From assembly GCF_017114865.1 (NCBI RefSeq), contig NZ_JADEYH010000001.1:124001-188000 (forward strand): a stretch of DNA of 64,000 nt, given 5' to 3'. Under the pieces are notes generated by a model. It was not told where the DNA came from and did no database searches. It was given only the letters and a program-made list of their open reading frames with translations. The DNA comes from Streptomyces verrucosisporus (GTDB taxonomy: Bacteria > Actinomycetota > Actinomycetes > Streptomycetales > Streptomycetaceae). The position numbers and the translations under genes were made by a program. Positions 25,904 through 34,302 of this stretch are shown here, one piece after another (within the stretch, counting starts at the first letter, position 1; each line of letters opens with the position of its first letter).

Positions 25904-26473
25904 GTGACGGCAGAACCACCCCTGCGCACCACACCGGCACCGGCCTCGCGGCAGGCCCCGCCGCCGGCGTCGGCCGACACCTCCGGGCGGCTGAGCAGCC
26001 GGGCTCCCGCGCGCCCGCCCGTACTCACCGTCGCCGCGGCCACCGCCGGCTCGGTCACCGGGCTCGTCCTGCTGGTGGCCGTCGGCGCCTGGCTGGACCA
26101 GGTCTGGCTGATCCCCCCGCTCGCGGCCAGCTCCGCCCTGGTCTTCGGCGCCCCCGCCCTGCCCCTGGCCCAGCCGCGCAGCGTCGTCGGCGGGCAACTG
26201 CTTTCCGCGCTCACCGGGTTCGCCGTCCTGGCGGTGGCGGGAAGCTCCGCGTGGGGGGCCGGGATCGCGGGCGGTCTCGCGCTCGGCGTGATGACGCTGG
26301 CCCGCACACCCCACTCGCCCGCCGCCGCCACCGCCGTGATCGTCGTGGCCCAGTCGCCCGCCCCGGTGGCCTTCCTCACCCTGCTGGCCGCCGCCTCAGC
26401 GCTCCTGGTCGCCGTCGGCACCGCCACCGGCAGACTGCGCGCCGCCGGCCGCTACCCCACCTACTGGTGGTGA
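25904..26473 (+). CDS. HPP family membrane protein
   Basis: The 189-aa product has an Ala/Pro-rich 50-residue N-terminus and about five membrane segments with the HPP-family pattern (AWLDQVWLIPPLAASSALVFGAPALPLAQPRSVVGGQLLSA is the signature region). Plant and cyanobacterial members transport nitrite; bacterial members are otherwise uncharacterised. The GTG at 25904 is chosen because GGAGGT lies four bases upstream; the frame is open from 25850 through the inverted repeat. It is probably controlled by the divergent CGNR protein. Confidence 0.85.
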   Translation: MTAEPPLRTTPAPASRQAPPPASADTSGRLSSRAPARPPVLTVAAATAGSVTGLVLLVAVGAWLDQVWLIPPLAASSALVFGAPALPLAQPRSVVGGQLLSALTGFAVLAVAGSSAWGAGIAGGLALGVMTLARTPHSPAAATAVIVVAQSPAPVAFLTLLAAASALLVAVGTATGRLRAAGRYPTYWW

Positions 26474-26640
26474 GGGACGGCCCCCCGGCGGCCCCGGGGG
26501 CGGGGGCGCAGGGCCGTGCGGGCGGCGGGGAACGTCCACGGCAACACCGGCCATGCCCGGAGAGTGACCCCGGCTTGACTGGCGGTCAGCGCCCTGATGC
26601 GCTTGGGTGACCAGAAACCATTCGAGTCGGGGGTGTCCGA

Positions 26641-29600
26641 GTGTCTCGGTCGGATCTGCGGGCGTTGTTCCGGTCCAACGACCATGAGGTGAAGGCGGTC
26701 GACTTCTTCGCCGACCGGCGGGATGAGTGGGACACGGTGGCGGAGAGCCTGATACGGCACACCCGGCGGGTACGGGAGCCCGGGTTCGACGTGGAGGACC
26801 TGGAGTCCCCGCGCCGTAACGTCCTCGTCTTCTACGGGGTGGGCGGTATCGGCAAATCCACGCTGTCGCGCGGCATCACCGAGCACCTGGCAGACGGCGA
26901 GGGAGGCCGGGGCGACTGGCCCGCGCTCGGCCCGGAGGCGGGCCGGGTGGTGCCGGTCCGGGTGGACCTGTCCCGGGACTCGGGCGGGGACTTCGAGTCG
27001 CTGATGCTGGCGCTCCGGCTGGCCGCCGCAGAACTCGGACAGCCCATGCCGACGTTCGACATCGCCTTCCAGCGCTACTGGGAGCGCAACCACCCTGGCG
27101 AACCGCTGGATGAGTACCTGCGGCGCCGCACCTGGTTCAGCCGCTTCCCCGGCACGCGGACGATGTCGGGGCAGATGCAGTCGGCCCTGGCCGACGTGGC
27201 GCAGGCGGTGGCGCTGCCCGGTACGGCGGGCGCGCTGGTCGGCCAAGGGGCGCGCTCACTGGTACGGGCGCTGCGGGAACGCCGGCACCAGGTGAGGTCG
27301 CTGGCCGAGTGCCGGCGGCTGGCCGATCTGCTGGAGGCCGACGCGGACCTGGAGGCGCTCAGCTACTACGCCCACCTGCTGGCGTGGGACCTGAGCAGGG
27401 TGCCGGAAAAGCACCGGGCGACACTGGTGGTCCTGCTGGACACCTTCGAGGACGTCGGCGACCGCGTCCACCGCGATCTGGAGCGACTGATCCAGCGCAT
27501 GGTGTGGCTGATGCCCAACACGCTGTTCGTCGTCACCGGCCGCAACCGGCTCCAGTGGGACGATCCGAAACTCGAAGGCCAACTCGACTGGGCGGGAAAA
27601 CATTTCTGGCCCCAGCTCGCGGGCGGCGCGAGCGAGGAGCCGCGCCAGCACACCGTGGGCTATCTGTCGGCGGAGGACTGCGAGACGTACCTGTGCGAAC
27701 GGCTCACCGTTGACGGCCGCCCGCTGATGGACGAGCGGACCCGGCATCTGGTGACCGCCAACTCCCACGGTCTGCCGCTGTATTTAGACCTCGCGGTGAT
27801 GCGCTTCCTCGACCTGTACCGACGGTACGGGCGGGCACCGCAGCCGAGCGAGTTCAACCTCGACTTCCCAGCCCTGGTCGCGCGGACCTTCCGCGATCTG
27901 AGCCCGAGCGTGCGGCACGTACTGCGCGCGGTGAGCCTGCTGGACTCCTTCTCGGTGGAGTTGGCCTCGACCGCCGCCGGACTCGACCACGACGCCCCCG
28001 CGCTGGAACTGGTCGAGCGCCCGTTCGTGGACAGCGATCCGGGCGCACCCTGGCCGTACCGGATTCACGAACTGGTCCGGGAAGCGGTCCGGGAGGCCGA
28101 CTCCACCAGCGAGGACCGCTGGAGCACGACTGACTGGCGGCGGGCCGCACAGCGCACCTTCGACGCCCTGGGCCGCGAGGCGGTAGGAGACCGCACCCGC
28201 CTGGTGGCAGCACTGCGGCAGGGCATGCGCCTGGCGCGCGACCACGGCCTGGACCTGGGGTGGCTGACGGACGCGGCCTTCCGCTACGTCGACGACTTCG
28301 TCTGGGAGCCCGTCGAGATCCCCGGCTCCCCGGAGGCCGCAGCGGACCCGGACCCGGACGCGATCGGGAGCGCGGCCGAGGCACTGGCCATGGCACTGTC
28401 CGCCATCGCCCGGCGCCAGAGGCAGCACCGAGGCCTGACCGCCGAGCGGCTGCGCACGGTGCTGGACTCCGGGCGGCTGCCCGAGTCGCTGCTCGAACTG
28501 CCCAGGTACTTCCTGGCCGAGTGCGACCGGGACCTGGGGAACTTCGACCGCTCCCTGGAGGGGATGAGGCAGGTTGCCGACTCCGGAGGGCGGCTCGCCC
28601 CCACCGCCGCACGCGGCCTGGTGCACCTGGCCCGCCGAGTGGGCCGCTTCCCCCAGGTGCGGGAGGCCGCCGAGACCCTTGGAGCGGAGGGCCGCCGCGA
28701 CCGGGTCCTGGGCGATCTGTGGTGGACCCAGGGAAACACCGCCCTGGCCTGCTCCTCGTACGCGGCGGGACGCGACGAGGCGCTGCGGCTCGGCCAGCCG
28801 GGCGAGGCCGCGCTCTCCCAGGCATGCCTGGCTTTCGCCGCCGCCTTCCAGGACCGTCCCCGCGCGGCCGAGCAGATCGCCCGCGCCGAGGAGATGCTGG
28901 AAGGGGTGTCGATTCGGTGGGCGGAGATCCAGACCCGCATCGCCGCCCTCGTACGGGACGCGGGCGTCGCCCCCGACCTGCCGCGGCGGGCGGGGGAGAC
29001 CGCCGCGCAGGCACACGAGGCCGGACTGACCTCCTCGGCTGCATACGCCCGGTTCGCCGCATGCCTGCACGCGGCGGTCCTCGGCTCGCCCGAACTGCTG
29101 GCCGAGGCGCGCGCTCGGCTGGGAGAGTGCGTACGCGGCGAGGAGTTCGCGTACCTGGCGGAGCTGTCCCACCTCATGACGGGGGAGGAGCCCCCACCCG
29201 GCCTGCCCCAGGCGCGCTGGCTGGACGGCCGGGAGCGGGTCCGGGCCCGCTGGACGGCCATCGTCGAGGACCGCCGCCGGGAAAACGGCACGAGCACAGG
29301 AGAGTGGAACGGGTGGCGAAAACGCGCCGGATGCCCGGCCCAGCCGGGCACCGGGCGGGCGACACTCCGGCGAGCCGGGCGTTCCTCCCGAAGCCTCGGC
29401 GAACCGCACAACGCGGCGGCCCGGAGCGCGGGTGGGAGGCCGGCGGGGCCGCTCCCCGGCAGAATGAGCCGCATGGCCGCAGACAGGGAAGCAGCGTTCG
29501 CGCTGCCGCGAGGCGCCACGGGCTTCTTCCGGCCGAAGGACGGGCCGCTGCCGGAAACCGACCGGCGGACGTTCCGGGCGGCGCTGTACACGGCCGCCCG

Positions 29601-29949
29601 GGAGGCCGGAGGCCGGGTGGGCGAGATCGAGGAGCAGGCGTACCCCCGTACGTTCCACACCGCGACGGTCGTCGGGGGCACGGGCGAACACGTCATCCTG
29701 TGCCACGCCCACCACCCCTGGATCGCGTTCGCCCGGGAACGCCGCGACTGGTACAGGGACGAGTTCCTCGAACCGCCACCGTGGGCCCGTGCCTTCACCG
29801 ATCCGGGGTTCGCGGTGCTCGACCACGCGCAGCTCACCCTTCCGCTTTCCGACGTCGACACCTCGGTCCTGGACCAGGGCCAGTGGCGGGAAGTCCGCTT
29901 CTACGGCATCTCGACACTGGGAGGAGCGCTCTTCAGCGCATGGGACTGA
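26641..29949 (+). CDS. STAND-type P-loop ATPase with helical-repeat region
   Basis: The open frame encodes 1102 residues. Residues 1-60 form an N-terminal region, followed by a NACHT/AP-ATPase-like core with Walker A GVGGIGKST (66-74), Walker B LVVLLDTFED (263-271) and a sensor-like VVTGRNR (298-303). A winged-helix-like stretch (about 400-480) and TPR-like helical repeats (about 540-900) follow. This is the STAND architecture: ligand sensing by repeats drives ATP-dependent assembly. No effector domain is recognisable at the N-terminus. The last 158 residues match a separate-looking protein joined in frame by a Gly/Arg/Pro-rich stretch, so the ATPase proper may end near residue 890. GTG start with a GGGGGTG upstream. 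Confidence 0.8.
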   Translation: MSRSDLRALFRSNDHEVKAVDFFADRRDEWDTVAESLIRHTRRVREPGFDVEDLESPRRNVLVFYGVGGIGKSTLSRGITEHLADGEGGRGDWPALGPEAGRVVPVRVDLSRDSGGDFESLMLALRLAAAELGQPMPTFDIAFQRYWERNHPGEPLDEYLRRRTWFSRFPGTRTMSGQMQSALADVAQAVALPGTAGALVGQGARSLVRALRERRHQVRSLAECRRLADLLEADADLEALSYYAHLLAWDLSRVPEKHRATLVVLLDTFEDVGDRVHRDLERLIQRMVWLMPNTLFVVTGRNRLQWDDPKLEGQLDWAGKHFWPQLAGGASEEPRQHTVGYLSAEDCETYLCERLTVDGRPLMDERTRHLVTANSHGLPLYLDLAVMRFLDLYRRYGRAPQPSEFNLDFPALVARTFRDLSPSVRHVLRAVSLLDSFSVELASTAAGLDHDAPALELVERPFVDSDPGAPWPYRIHELVREAVREADSTSEDRWSTTDWRRAAQRTFDALGREAVGDRTRLVAALRQGMRLARDHGLDLGWLTDAAFRYVDDFVWEPVEIPGSPEAAADPDPDAIGSAAEALAMALSAIARRQRQHRGLTAERLRTVLDSGRLPESLLELPRYFLAECDRDLGNFDRSLEGMRQVADSGGRLAPTAARGLVHLARRVGRFPQVREAAETLGAEGRRDRVLGDLWWTQGNTALACSSYAAGRDEALRLGQPGEAALSQACLAFAAAFQDRPRAAEQIARAEEMLEGVSIRWAEIQTRIAALVRDAGVAPDLPRRAGETAAQAHEAGLTSSAAYARFAACLHAAVLGSPELLAEARARLGECVRGEEFAYLAELSHLMTGEEPPPGLPQARWLDGRERVRARWTAIVEDRRRENGTSTGEWNGWRKRAGCPAQPGTGRATLRRAGRSSRSLGEPHNAAARSAGGRPAGPLPGRMSRMAADREAAFALPRGATGFFRPKDGPLPETDRRTFRAALYTAAREAGGRVGEIEEQAYPRTFHTATVVGGTGEHVILCHAHHPWIAFARERRDWYRDEFLEPPPWARAFTDPGFAVLDHAQLTLPLSDVDTSVLDQGQWREVRFYGISTLGGALFSAWD
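29473..29949 (+). CDS. conserved hypothetical protein, possibly translated on its own
   Basis: An internal ATG at 29473 (or 29464) in the frame of the ATPase gene begins MAADREAAFALPRGATGFF and gives 158 residues with a regular, compact sequence including RTFHTATVVG, HVILCHAHHPWIAFA and REVRFYGISTLGGALFSAWD. The 190 bases before it have poor coding character in this frame and read as a low-complexity Arg/Gly linker. It may be a separate gene whose upstream spacer happens to lack stops, or a true fusion. I do not recognise a function; its Shine-Dalgarno is weak. Confidence 0.5.
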   Translation: MAADREAAFALPRGATGFFRPKDGPLPETDRRTFRAALYTAAREAGGRVGEIEEQAYPRTFHTATVVGGTGEHVILCHAHHPWIAFARERRDWYRDEFLEPPPWARAFTDPGFAVLDHAQLTLPLSDVDTSVLDQGQWREVRFYGISTLGGALFSAWD

Positions 29950-30014
29950 CGTCCGGGCAGGCTTCCGTTTCCGGCGCCGGACGGTAGATGCCAGGCTCAG
30001 CGCGTCCGCCCCCG

Positions 30015-30773
30015 TCAGGCCGTGCGGTCGCGCTCCGCGTACGCGCGCAGCCGCTCCTCGCGGCCGGTCAGGCAGCAACTCGCGCAGCGCACCGCCTCGG
30101 CGGAGGTGTAGTAGAGGCAGCAGGTGCGGCGCAGGTACACCAGCCGCTCCCGCCCGTCCCCGGCCCGGCGCACTTCCGCCACCTCGCCCAGCCCGGCCAG
30201 TCCGCCGGGGGCCCCGGCGGCGAACAGTTCCCACCGTCTCCGGAGCACACCGGGGTCGCCGTCGAAGGCGCACAGGGCGGTGGCGCAGCCGTGGGCCACA
30301 CCGCCGCGCAACTGCCGCAGCCCGGCCCGGGTGCGCCGGTGCAGGGCGTCGGCGACGGGCAGCAGGTGCTCCTCCAGGACGGTGCGGCGCAGCAGCGCCG
30401 CCGAGTCCTCCCCGGGGCGGGCCGCGCACAGCCGCGCCTCGCGCACCCGTACGCCCGCGATGCCGTGGCCCGATGGCCGGAGGAGGACGTTGCCCGCAGT
30501 CATGTCCGGCACCTGGCCGGTCAGGGCCCAGTGCAGCACGGCGGCGGCCGTGACCCGGCCCGCGTAGACCGCCATCACCGTCAGCGCCGCGGCGTGCTCG
30601 GTGCGGTGGCCGCTGCCGCGGTACTCGCAACCGATCAGCCTGCCGAGTTCCCCGCTTCGCGGGTCGGAGAGCGCGGACGCGGCCAGCCACTCCTCGGCCT
30701 CGGCGGCGGGCGGCCCGCCCACGGTGACGTGCCAGCGGGGCCCGTACGGCGCGGGCTTCCACGGCCCGCTCAT
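30015..30773 (-). CDS. FhuF-like (2Fe-2S) protein under cobalamin riboswitch control
   Basis: The 252-aa protein has the FhuF C-terminal iron-sulfur motif, Cys-Cys-x10-Cys-x2-Cys (RTCCLYYTSAEAVRCASCC, near residues 220-238). FhuF-type proteins reduce ferric iron from siderophores; here control by cobalamin suggests a role in B12 uptake or reduction instead. Its ATG has no Shine-Dalgarno of its own but overlaps the stop of a 17-codon leader ORF as ATGA, so it depends on coupling. A truncated paralogue lies at 32044-32375. Confidence 0.85.
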   Translation of the reverse strand: MSGPWKPAPYGPRWHVTVGGPPAAEAEEWLAASALSDPRSGELGRLIGCEYRGSGHRTEHAAALTVMAVYAGRVTAAAVLHWALTGQVPDMTAGNVLLRPSGHGIAGVRVREARLCAARPGEDSAALLRRTVLEEHLLPVADALHRRTRAGLRQLRGGVAHGCATALCAFDGDPGVLRRRWELFAAGAPGGLAGLGEVAEVRRAGDGRERLVYLRRTCCLYYTSAEAVRCASCCLTGREERLRAYAERDRTA

Positions 30774-30823
30774 GACGGCCCGCTCACGACGGGCCGCCGG
30801 TGGACGGCACGGGATACGGTCAT
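30770..30823 (-). CDS. 17-codon leader ORF coupled to the FhuF-like gene
   Basis: The ORF reads MTVSRAVHRRPVVSGPS. GGAGAGG lies seven bases before its ATG at 30823, and its TGA overlaps the ATG of the FhuF-like gene. It lies between the cobalamin riboswitch and the main gene. The simplest reading is that the riboswitch controls this ribosome-binding site and that the main gene is translated by re-initiation. Whether the peptide itself matters is unknown. Confidence 0.5.
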   Translation of the reverse strand: MTVSRAVHRRPVVSGPS

Positions 30824-30864
30824 GGCCTTGCCTCTCCGGGGATGTCCTCGTCCCCTGGCCGAAG

Positions 30865-30985
30865 CGGAAGGCGGCGCGTCAGTGTCTGACTCCCGGCGCC
30901 CCGCCGGGGCGCCGGTCACAGTGGCGGGACCGTACCGGGCTCTCACCGGTTTCCTGTCCGTCGCCGCCCGGGATGGTCACGTCAA
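30865..30985 (-). promoter_or_regulatory. cobalamin riboswitch
   Basis: Reading the reverse strand, the core shows GGAAACCGGTGAGAGCCCGG, then CGGTCCCGCCACTGTGA (the B12-box core GCCACTG at 30919-30925), a GC-rich stem and GGGAGTCAGACACTG. This order is the adenosylcobalamin aptamer layout seen in actinobacteria. In these riboswitches B12 binding usually shuts off expression. The 5' boundary is approximate. The rest of 30986-31172 shows no gene; part of it is copied at 32310-32375. Confidence 0.85.
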
Positions 30986-31172
30986 GTCTGTCAGGCGGCG
31001 GACGGACGCGGGACCCGCCGTGACGAAGCGCACGGCGGCGCCCCCGACCCCGGCGGCGCGTTCCCCTGGCGATCTCCTCGTGTTGGCGTGCGGCGTTCAC
31101 GGTTCATGAGCGGCAGTCCTCCGTGGCGCGGTGGGCCGGTGCCGACGCCAACGGCCTTGCCGGGGCTGGGAC

Positions 31173-31631
31173 TCACCGCTCGTGCGGCACCACCGGGCGG
31201 GTCACGGGAACCACGGTGAGGAGGTCATCCAGTCCTTTGAAATCGTCGGGGTTGGTGGTGAAGAGCGGCAGGTTCTCGGCCACCGCCACGGAGGCGATCA
31301 TCAGGTCGGCCATGCGACGCCTGGGCTTGCGGCCGACGGAGATCACGGCGGCGCAGACCCGGCCGTAGGCGCGAGCCGCTTCCACGCCGAACGGGATGGG
31401 GTCGAACTCGTTCTCCGCCCGCTGGAGCACGTCGAGTCTCCTGGCGCGCTCGGCATGCTCGTCGTAGTCGCTCTGCTCCTCGTTCCGCCGTACCTCGTGA
31501 GGGCCGGCGGACAGCTCTGCCAGGGTGATACCGCTGATCGCCATCTCTGCGGGCAACTCCTCAGGGTTCACCCATCTGCGCAGGATCATGATGTTGGTGT
31601 CGATCAGGCCCTGACGGTGCTCAGCGGGCAT
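31173..31631 (-). CDS. PIN-domain toxin (VapC-like ribonuclease)
   Basis: The 152-aa protein has PIN-domain acidic residues: GLIDTNIMIL (D11), TLAELSAG, and the C-terminal DLMIASVAVAENLPLFTTNPDDF. VapC toxins are Mg-dependent ribonucleases that cleave specific tRNA or rRNA sites and block translation unless bound by antitoxin. Its start overlaps the 3' end of the antitoxin gene by 11 bases. A stretch RRNEEQSDYDEHAERARRL forms a charged helix typical of the central region. Confidence 0.9.
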   Translation of the reverse strand: MPAEHRQGLIDTNIMILRRWVNPEELPAEMAISGITLAELSAGPHEVRRNEEQSDYDEHAERARRLDVLQRAENEFDPIPFGVEAARAYGRVCAAVISVGRKPRRRMADLMIASVAVAENLPLFTTNPDDFKGLDDLLTVVPVTRPVVPHER

Positions 31632-31890
31632 AGGGGTCGTCCGCCTCCTGCTCGGCCGTGCGGTCCTGGTCCGCGCGGAAGGCGTCCAGGGAGACGCCGG
31701 GAGCGGTGCGGGACATCGCCGCGAACTCCGCCCGGGGGACGAATCGCCTGCGTCGCCGCAGTGGGACCAACTCGCCGACCTCGTGGCCGTCGCGGGTGAC
31801 GGTGAACGACTGTCCGGCCTGGACGGCGTCCATGATCTCTTTGGACCTGCTGCGCAGGTCGCGCTGGGTGATCTCGGGCTGTGCGGTCAT
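31621..31890 (-). CDS. Phd/YefM-type antitoxin
   Basis: The 89-aa protein has an N-terminal Phd/YefM dimerisation and DNA-binding fold (EITQRDLRSRSKEIMDAVQA, then GQSFTVTRDGHEVGELVPL) and a charged, flexible C-terminus that would bind the PIN toxin. The ATG at 31890 starts MTAQPEIT; the frame is open upstream but only through the promoter. It is the first gene of the two-gene operon, as usual, and probably represses the promoter through repeats at 31912-31964. Confidence 0.88.
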   Translation of the reverse strand: MTAQPEITQRDLRSRSKEIMDAVQAGQSFTVTRDGHEVGELVPLRRRRRFVPRAEFAAMSRTAPGVSLDAFRADQDRTAEQEADDPYAR

Positions 31891-31911
31891 ACGGTCCAGG
31901 GTACGCCGGGT

Positions 31912-31964
31912 GTGCCACGTGGTGCTACCTGGTGGCACTGTGGTGTGCCGGCATCGCGGCACAC
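31912..31964. promoter_or_regulatory. inverted repeats upstream of the toxin-antitoxin operon
   Basis: Two inverted repeats lie in the promoter region: GTGCCAC/GTGGCAC with a 13-base spacer (31912-31938), and perfect eight-base GTGTGCCG/CGGCACAC arms with a six-base spacer (31943-31964). They share the GTGCC core and probably form the antitoxin autoregulation site. Confidence 0.45.
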
Positions 31965-32043
31965 GAAGCCCACGGCCGATGAGTTCCCGTGACGCCCGTA
32001 AGTCCGGTTCTACGGAGTCCCGCGCCTGCCCTGCCGGGTGGGG

Positions 32044-32375
32044 TCAGGCGCGCTTCGCGTACGCGCGCAGCCGTTCCTCGCGGCCGGTCAGGCAGCAGCT
32101 CGCGCAGCGCACCGCCTCGGTGGAGGTGTGGTGAAGGCAGCAGGTGCGGCGCAGGTATACCAGCCGCTTCCGCCCGTCCCCGGCCTGGCGCACTTCCGCC
32201 ACCTCGCCCAGCCCGGCCAGTCCGCCGGGGGCCCCGGCCGCGAACAGCTCCCACCGCTCCCGGAGCACACCGGGGCCGGGGTTGCCGTCGAAGGCGCACA
32301 GGGCGGCAAGTCCGACAGGCGGCGGGCGGACGCGGGACCCGCCGTGACGAAGCGCCCGGCGGTGCCCCCCGGTTC
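32044..32375 (-). pseudogene. truncated duplicate of the FhuF-like gene
   Basis: Bases 32044-32308 are about 92-95 percent identical by eye to the last 270 bases of the FhuF-like gene at 30018-30286, including RRTCCLHHTSTEAVRCASCC and the C-terminal LTGREERLRAYAKRA. At 32309 the match jumps to the DNA upstream of the riboswitch (copy of 30983-31050). About 700 bases, covering the N-terminal part, leader ORF and riboswitch, are missing. The fragment keeps all four Cys but has no start signal and is most likely a dead remnant. Confidence 0.85.
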
Positions 32376-32414
32376 CGGCCCGGGTTCCGCGATCCCCCGG
32401 TGCCGGGTCACCGG

Positions 32415-32852
32415 TCAGGCGTCGGGCGGTGCTTCTTCCCCGGAGCCGGACTCGGGCGCGAGGACGGCGCGGAGGCGGCCGATGCCCTGCCGCCACCCCG
32501 GGCCATGGCTGGTCTCGTCCCAGAGTTCGGCCAGCTCGGACTCCCCGGCGACCACCCGGTCGAGCGCTTCGACGGCGAGCGGACGGAGGTCGTCGGCGAA
32601 GGCGGGAAGGGCCTGCCTGGGCCCGTAGCCCGTGCCGACCGGCTCACCGCCCGGACACCGCGCCGCGACGAGAGCGGCGGCCGCGACGGCCTCCGCGCCC
32701 TCGGAGCCGTCGAGGTAGTCGCGGGTCCGCGCGACGCGGCCGAGCGTCGCACGGACGAGACCATCGCGTTCGTCCGGGGCCGTCTTGTCCAGGGTGCCGG
32801 CGAAGTCCGCTGCCGCATCGTTCTCGAAGGGGCCGATGTCCCAGGTTCCCAC
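32415..32852 (-). CDS. DUF4259 protein
   Basis: The 145-aa protein starts at a GTG (MGTWDIGPFENDAAADFAG), which is the hallmark opening of DUF4259. GAGGAG lies six bases upstream. It is acidic, helical and soluble. The family is common in Streptomyces and in some cases lies near secretion or immunity genes; no function is known. It is flanked by the truncated FhuF-like remnant and the DUF397 gene, with about 165 empty bases on the upstream side. Confidence 0.85.
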   Translation of the reverse strand: MGTWDIGPFENDAAADFAGTLDKTAPDERDGLVRATLGRVARTRDYLDGSEGAEAVAAAALVAARCPGGEPVGTGYGPRQALPAFADDLRPLAVEALDRVVAGESELAELWDETSHGPGWRQGIGRLRAVLAPESGSGEEAPPDA

Positions 32853-33017
32853 GGTGATCTCCTCGTGTCGCGGTGTGCGGCGATCATCGCAGCGGCCACT
32901 GACAGCGGCCGTTGTGAGGAGAGCGGGACGCGCTTTCGCGGGAGGGCGGAGCCGGCGCGGCCGGTGTGCCGGTCCTCCCGGGCGGGGCGCCGCCCGGGAG
33001 GACCGCCGGGGCGCGGG

Positions 33018-33221
33018 TCAGCGCAGGTGGTCGAGGAAGGCGGCCCAGGCGTCCGGGCTGACGCCGAGGACGGGGCCGGCGGGGCGCTTGCTGTCGCGGA
33101 CGGGGACTATGCCGGGTACGTCGTCCGCCACCTCGACGCACTCATTGTTGCCGCCGCTGTGTGTACTGCTGCGCCACGTCGCGACCGACAGGTCCGGGGT
33201 GCTGTGGCGTGTGCTCTTCAT
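33018..33221 (-). CDS. DUF397 small protein (WhiJ-system partner)
   Basis: The 67-aa protein has the DUF397 core: WRSSTHSGGNNECVEVADDVPGIVPVRDSKRPAGPVLGVSPDAWAAFL is the full family pattern. Family members are paired with an XRE-DUF5753 regulator and act in development or stress gene control. AAGGAG lies upstream. Its ATG overlaps the stop of the XRE gene (ATGA), so the two are translationally coupled. Confidence 0.92.
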   Translation of the reverse strand: MKSTRHSTPDLSVATWRSSTHSGGNNECVEVADDVPGIVPVRDSKRPAGPVLGVSPDAWAAFLDHLR

Positions 33222-34102
33222 GCTCTGTGCTCCTTGGCCCTGCGGTGGATGACGGAACGGGACTCCACCGGAGAGAGCGCCGATGTGCGTGCGGCGTCGA
33301 ACAGATCCCGGTATCGGGCGACCTCCGCCTCACGCTCAAGCCACATGGAGCCGGTCGGGTTGTCCGCCAGCACCACGTCAAGCGCCCCCTCCTCGGGGAA
33401 ACCCAGCACTACGTACGGGCCGAACATACTCGCATGGGCTCCGCGGGAGAACGGCAGTACTTGGACAGTCACGTTGGGATGCTCGGAGGCGTCCAGGAGG
33501 TGCTGCAGCTGAGCCCTCATGACGTCCGGACCTCCGACCTGCTGGAGAAGCACGGCCTCCGAGATGACGGACCAGAGGCGCAGCGGGGACTCGCCGGTCA
33601 GCCTCTCCTGGCGTGCGAGGCGCACCTGCGCGAACTTCTCGATCTCCTCCGCCTTCTGCCACTGCTGCGAAGCCACCGTCACGGCCCGGATGTACCCGGG
33701 TGTCTGGAGCAGTCCCGGAACGAGCTGCGCCTGGAAGGTGCGGATGGAGTCCGCCATGGTCTCCATCGCGATGTAGTCGCGGTAGGTGTCCGCGAGAACG
33801 GAGCTGTACTGGTTCCACCACCCCTGCCTGCGGCGGCGGTTGGCCTTGCGTGCCAGTGCGGCCAGTCGCTCGCGAAGGTCGGGGTCCGATACCCCGTAGG
33901 CATGCAGCATGGCGGTCAGGTCCGGGAGCCGGACCGCCACCCGGCCGTTCTCGATTCGGCTGATCTTGCCCTTGGTGCAGTCGAGGGCCTCGGCGGCCTG
34001 GACGGTCGTCAGTCCTGCCGCTTCCCGCAGCCGCCGCAACTCGTCTCCGAGTTGGCGGCCGAGAACGGTGGACGGGTTCGGGGTGTTGCTCTTCGCAAGC
34101 AT
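33218..34102 (-). CDS. XRE regulator with DUF5753 domain (WhiJ-like)
   Basis: The 294-aa protein has an N-terminal helix-turn-helix (LRRLREAAGLTTVQAAEALDCTKGKISRIENGR, residues about 22-55) and a DUF5753 ligand-binding-like domain from about residue 95 (IRTFQAQLVPGLLQTPGYIRAV, QERL, FGPYVVLGFPEEGALDVVLAD). The downstream overlapping DUF397 gene and the divergent ATPase gene make up the standard three-part WhiJ-type module of Streptomyces, which tunes development-related gene expression. Confidence 0.93.
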   Translation of the reverse strand: MLAKSNTPNPSTVLGRQLGDELRRLREAAGLTTVQAAEALDCTKGKISRIENGRVAVRLPDLTAMLHAYGVSDPDLRERLAALARKANRRRRQGWWNQYSSVLADTYRDYIAMETMADSIRTFQAQLVPGLLQTPGYIRAVTVASQQWQKAEEIEKFAQVRLARQERLTGESPLRLWSVISEAVLLQQVGGPDVMRAQLQHLLDASEHPNVTVQVLPFSRGAHASMFGPYVVLGFPEEGALDVVLADNPTGSMWLEREAEVARYRDLFDAARTSALSPVESRSVIHRRAKEHRA

Positions 34103-34302
34103 GCCGACACGTTTAGCAGAGCAGCAGGCTTCACGGAATGGTATTAATCCGAAAGAGGGAACATCGTCATCATCTTTGTTGGAAACGTTGCAAGTACGCT
34201 CGATCCGCTCTCATTCTTCTGGTCATGGACACCGGAGTCCTACGGCCAACTGGCCGCTTCCGCAGGGGACTCCGGCCGAGCGTCGATTCCCTGGGAGCTG
34301 CC

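Noticed and set aside
29313..29987. A GTG-started frame overlapping the join in the STAND gene (begins VAKTRRMPG)
   Set aside because: It continues as an Arg/Gly-rich shadow of the C-terminal protein and has no coherent fold; kept only as a possible remnant.
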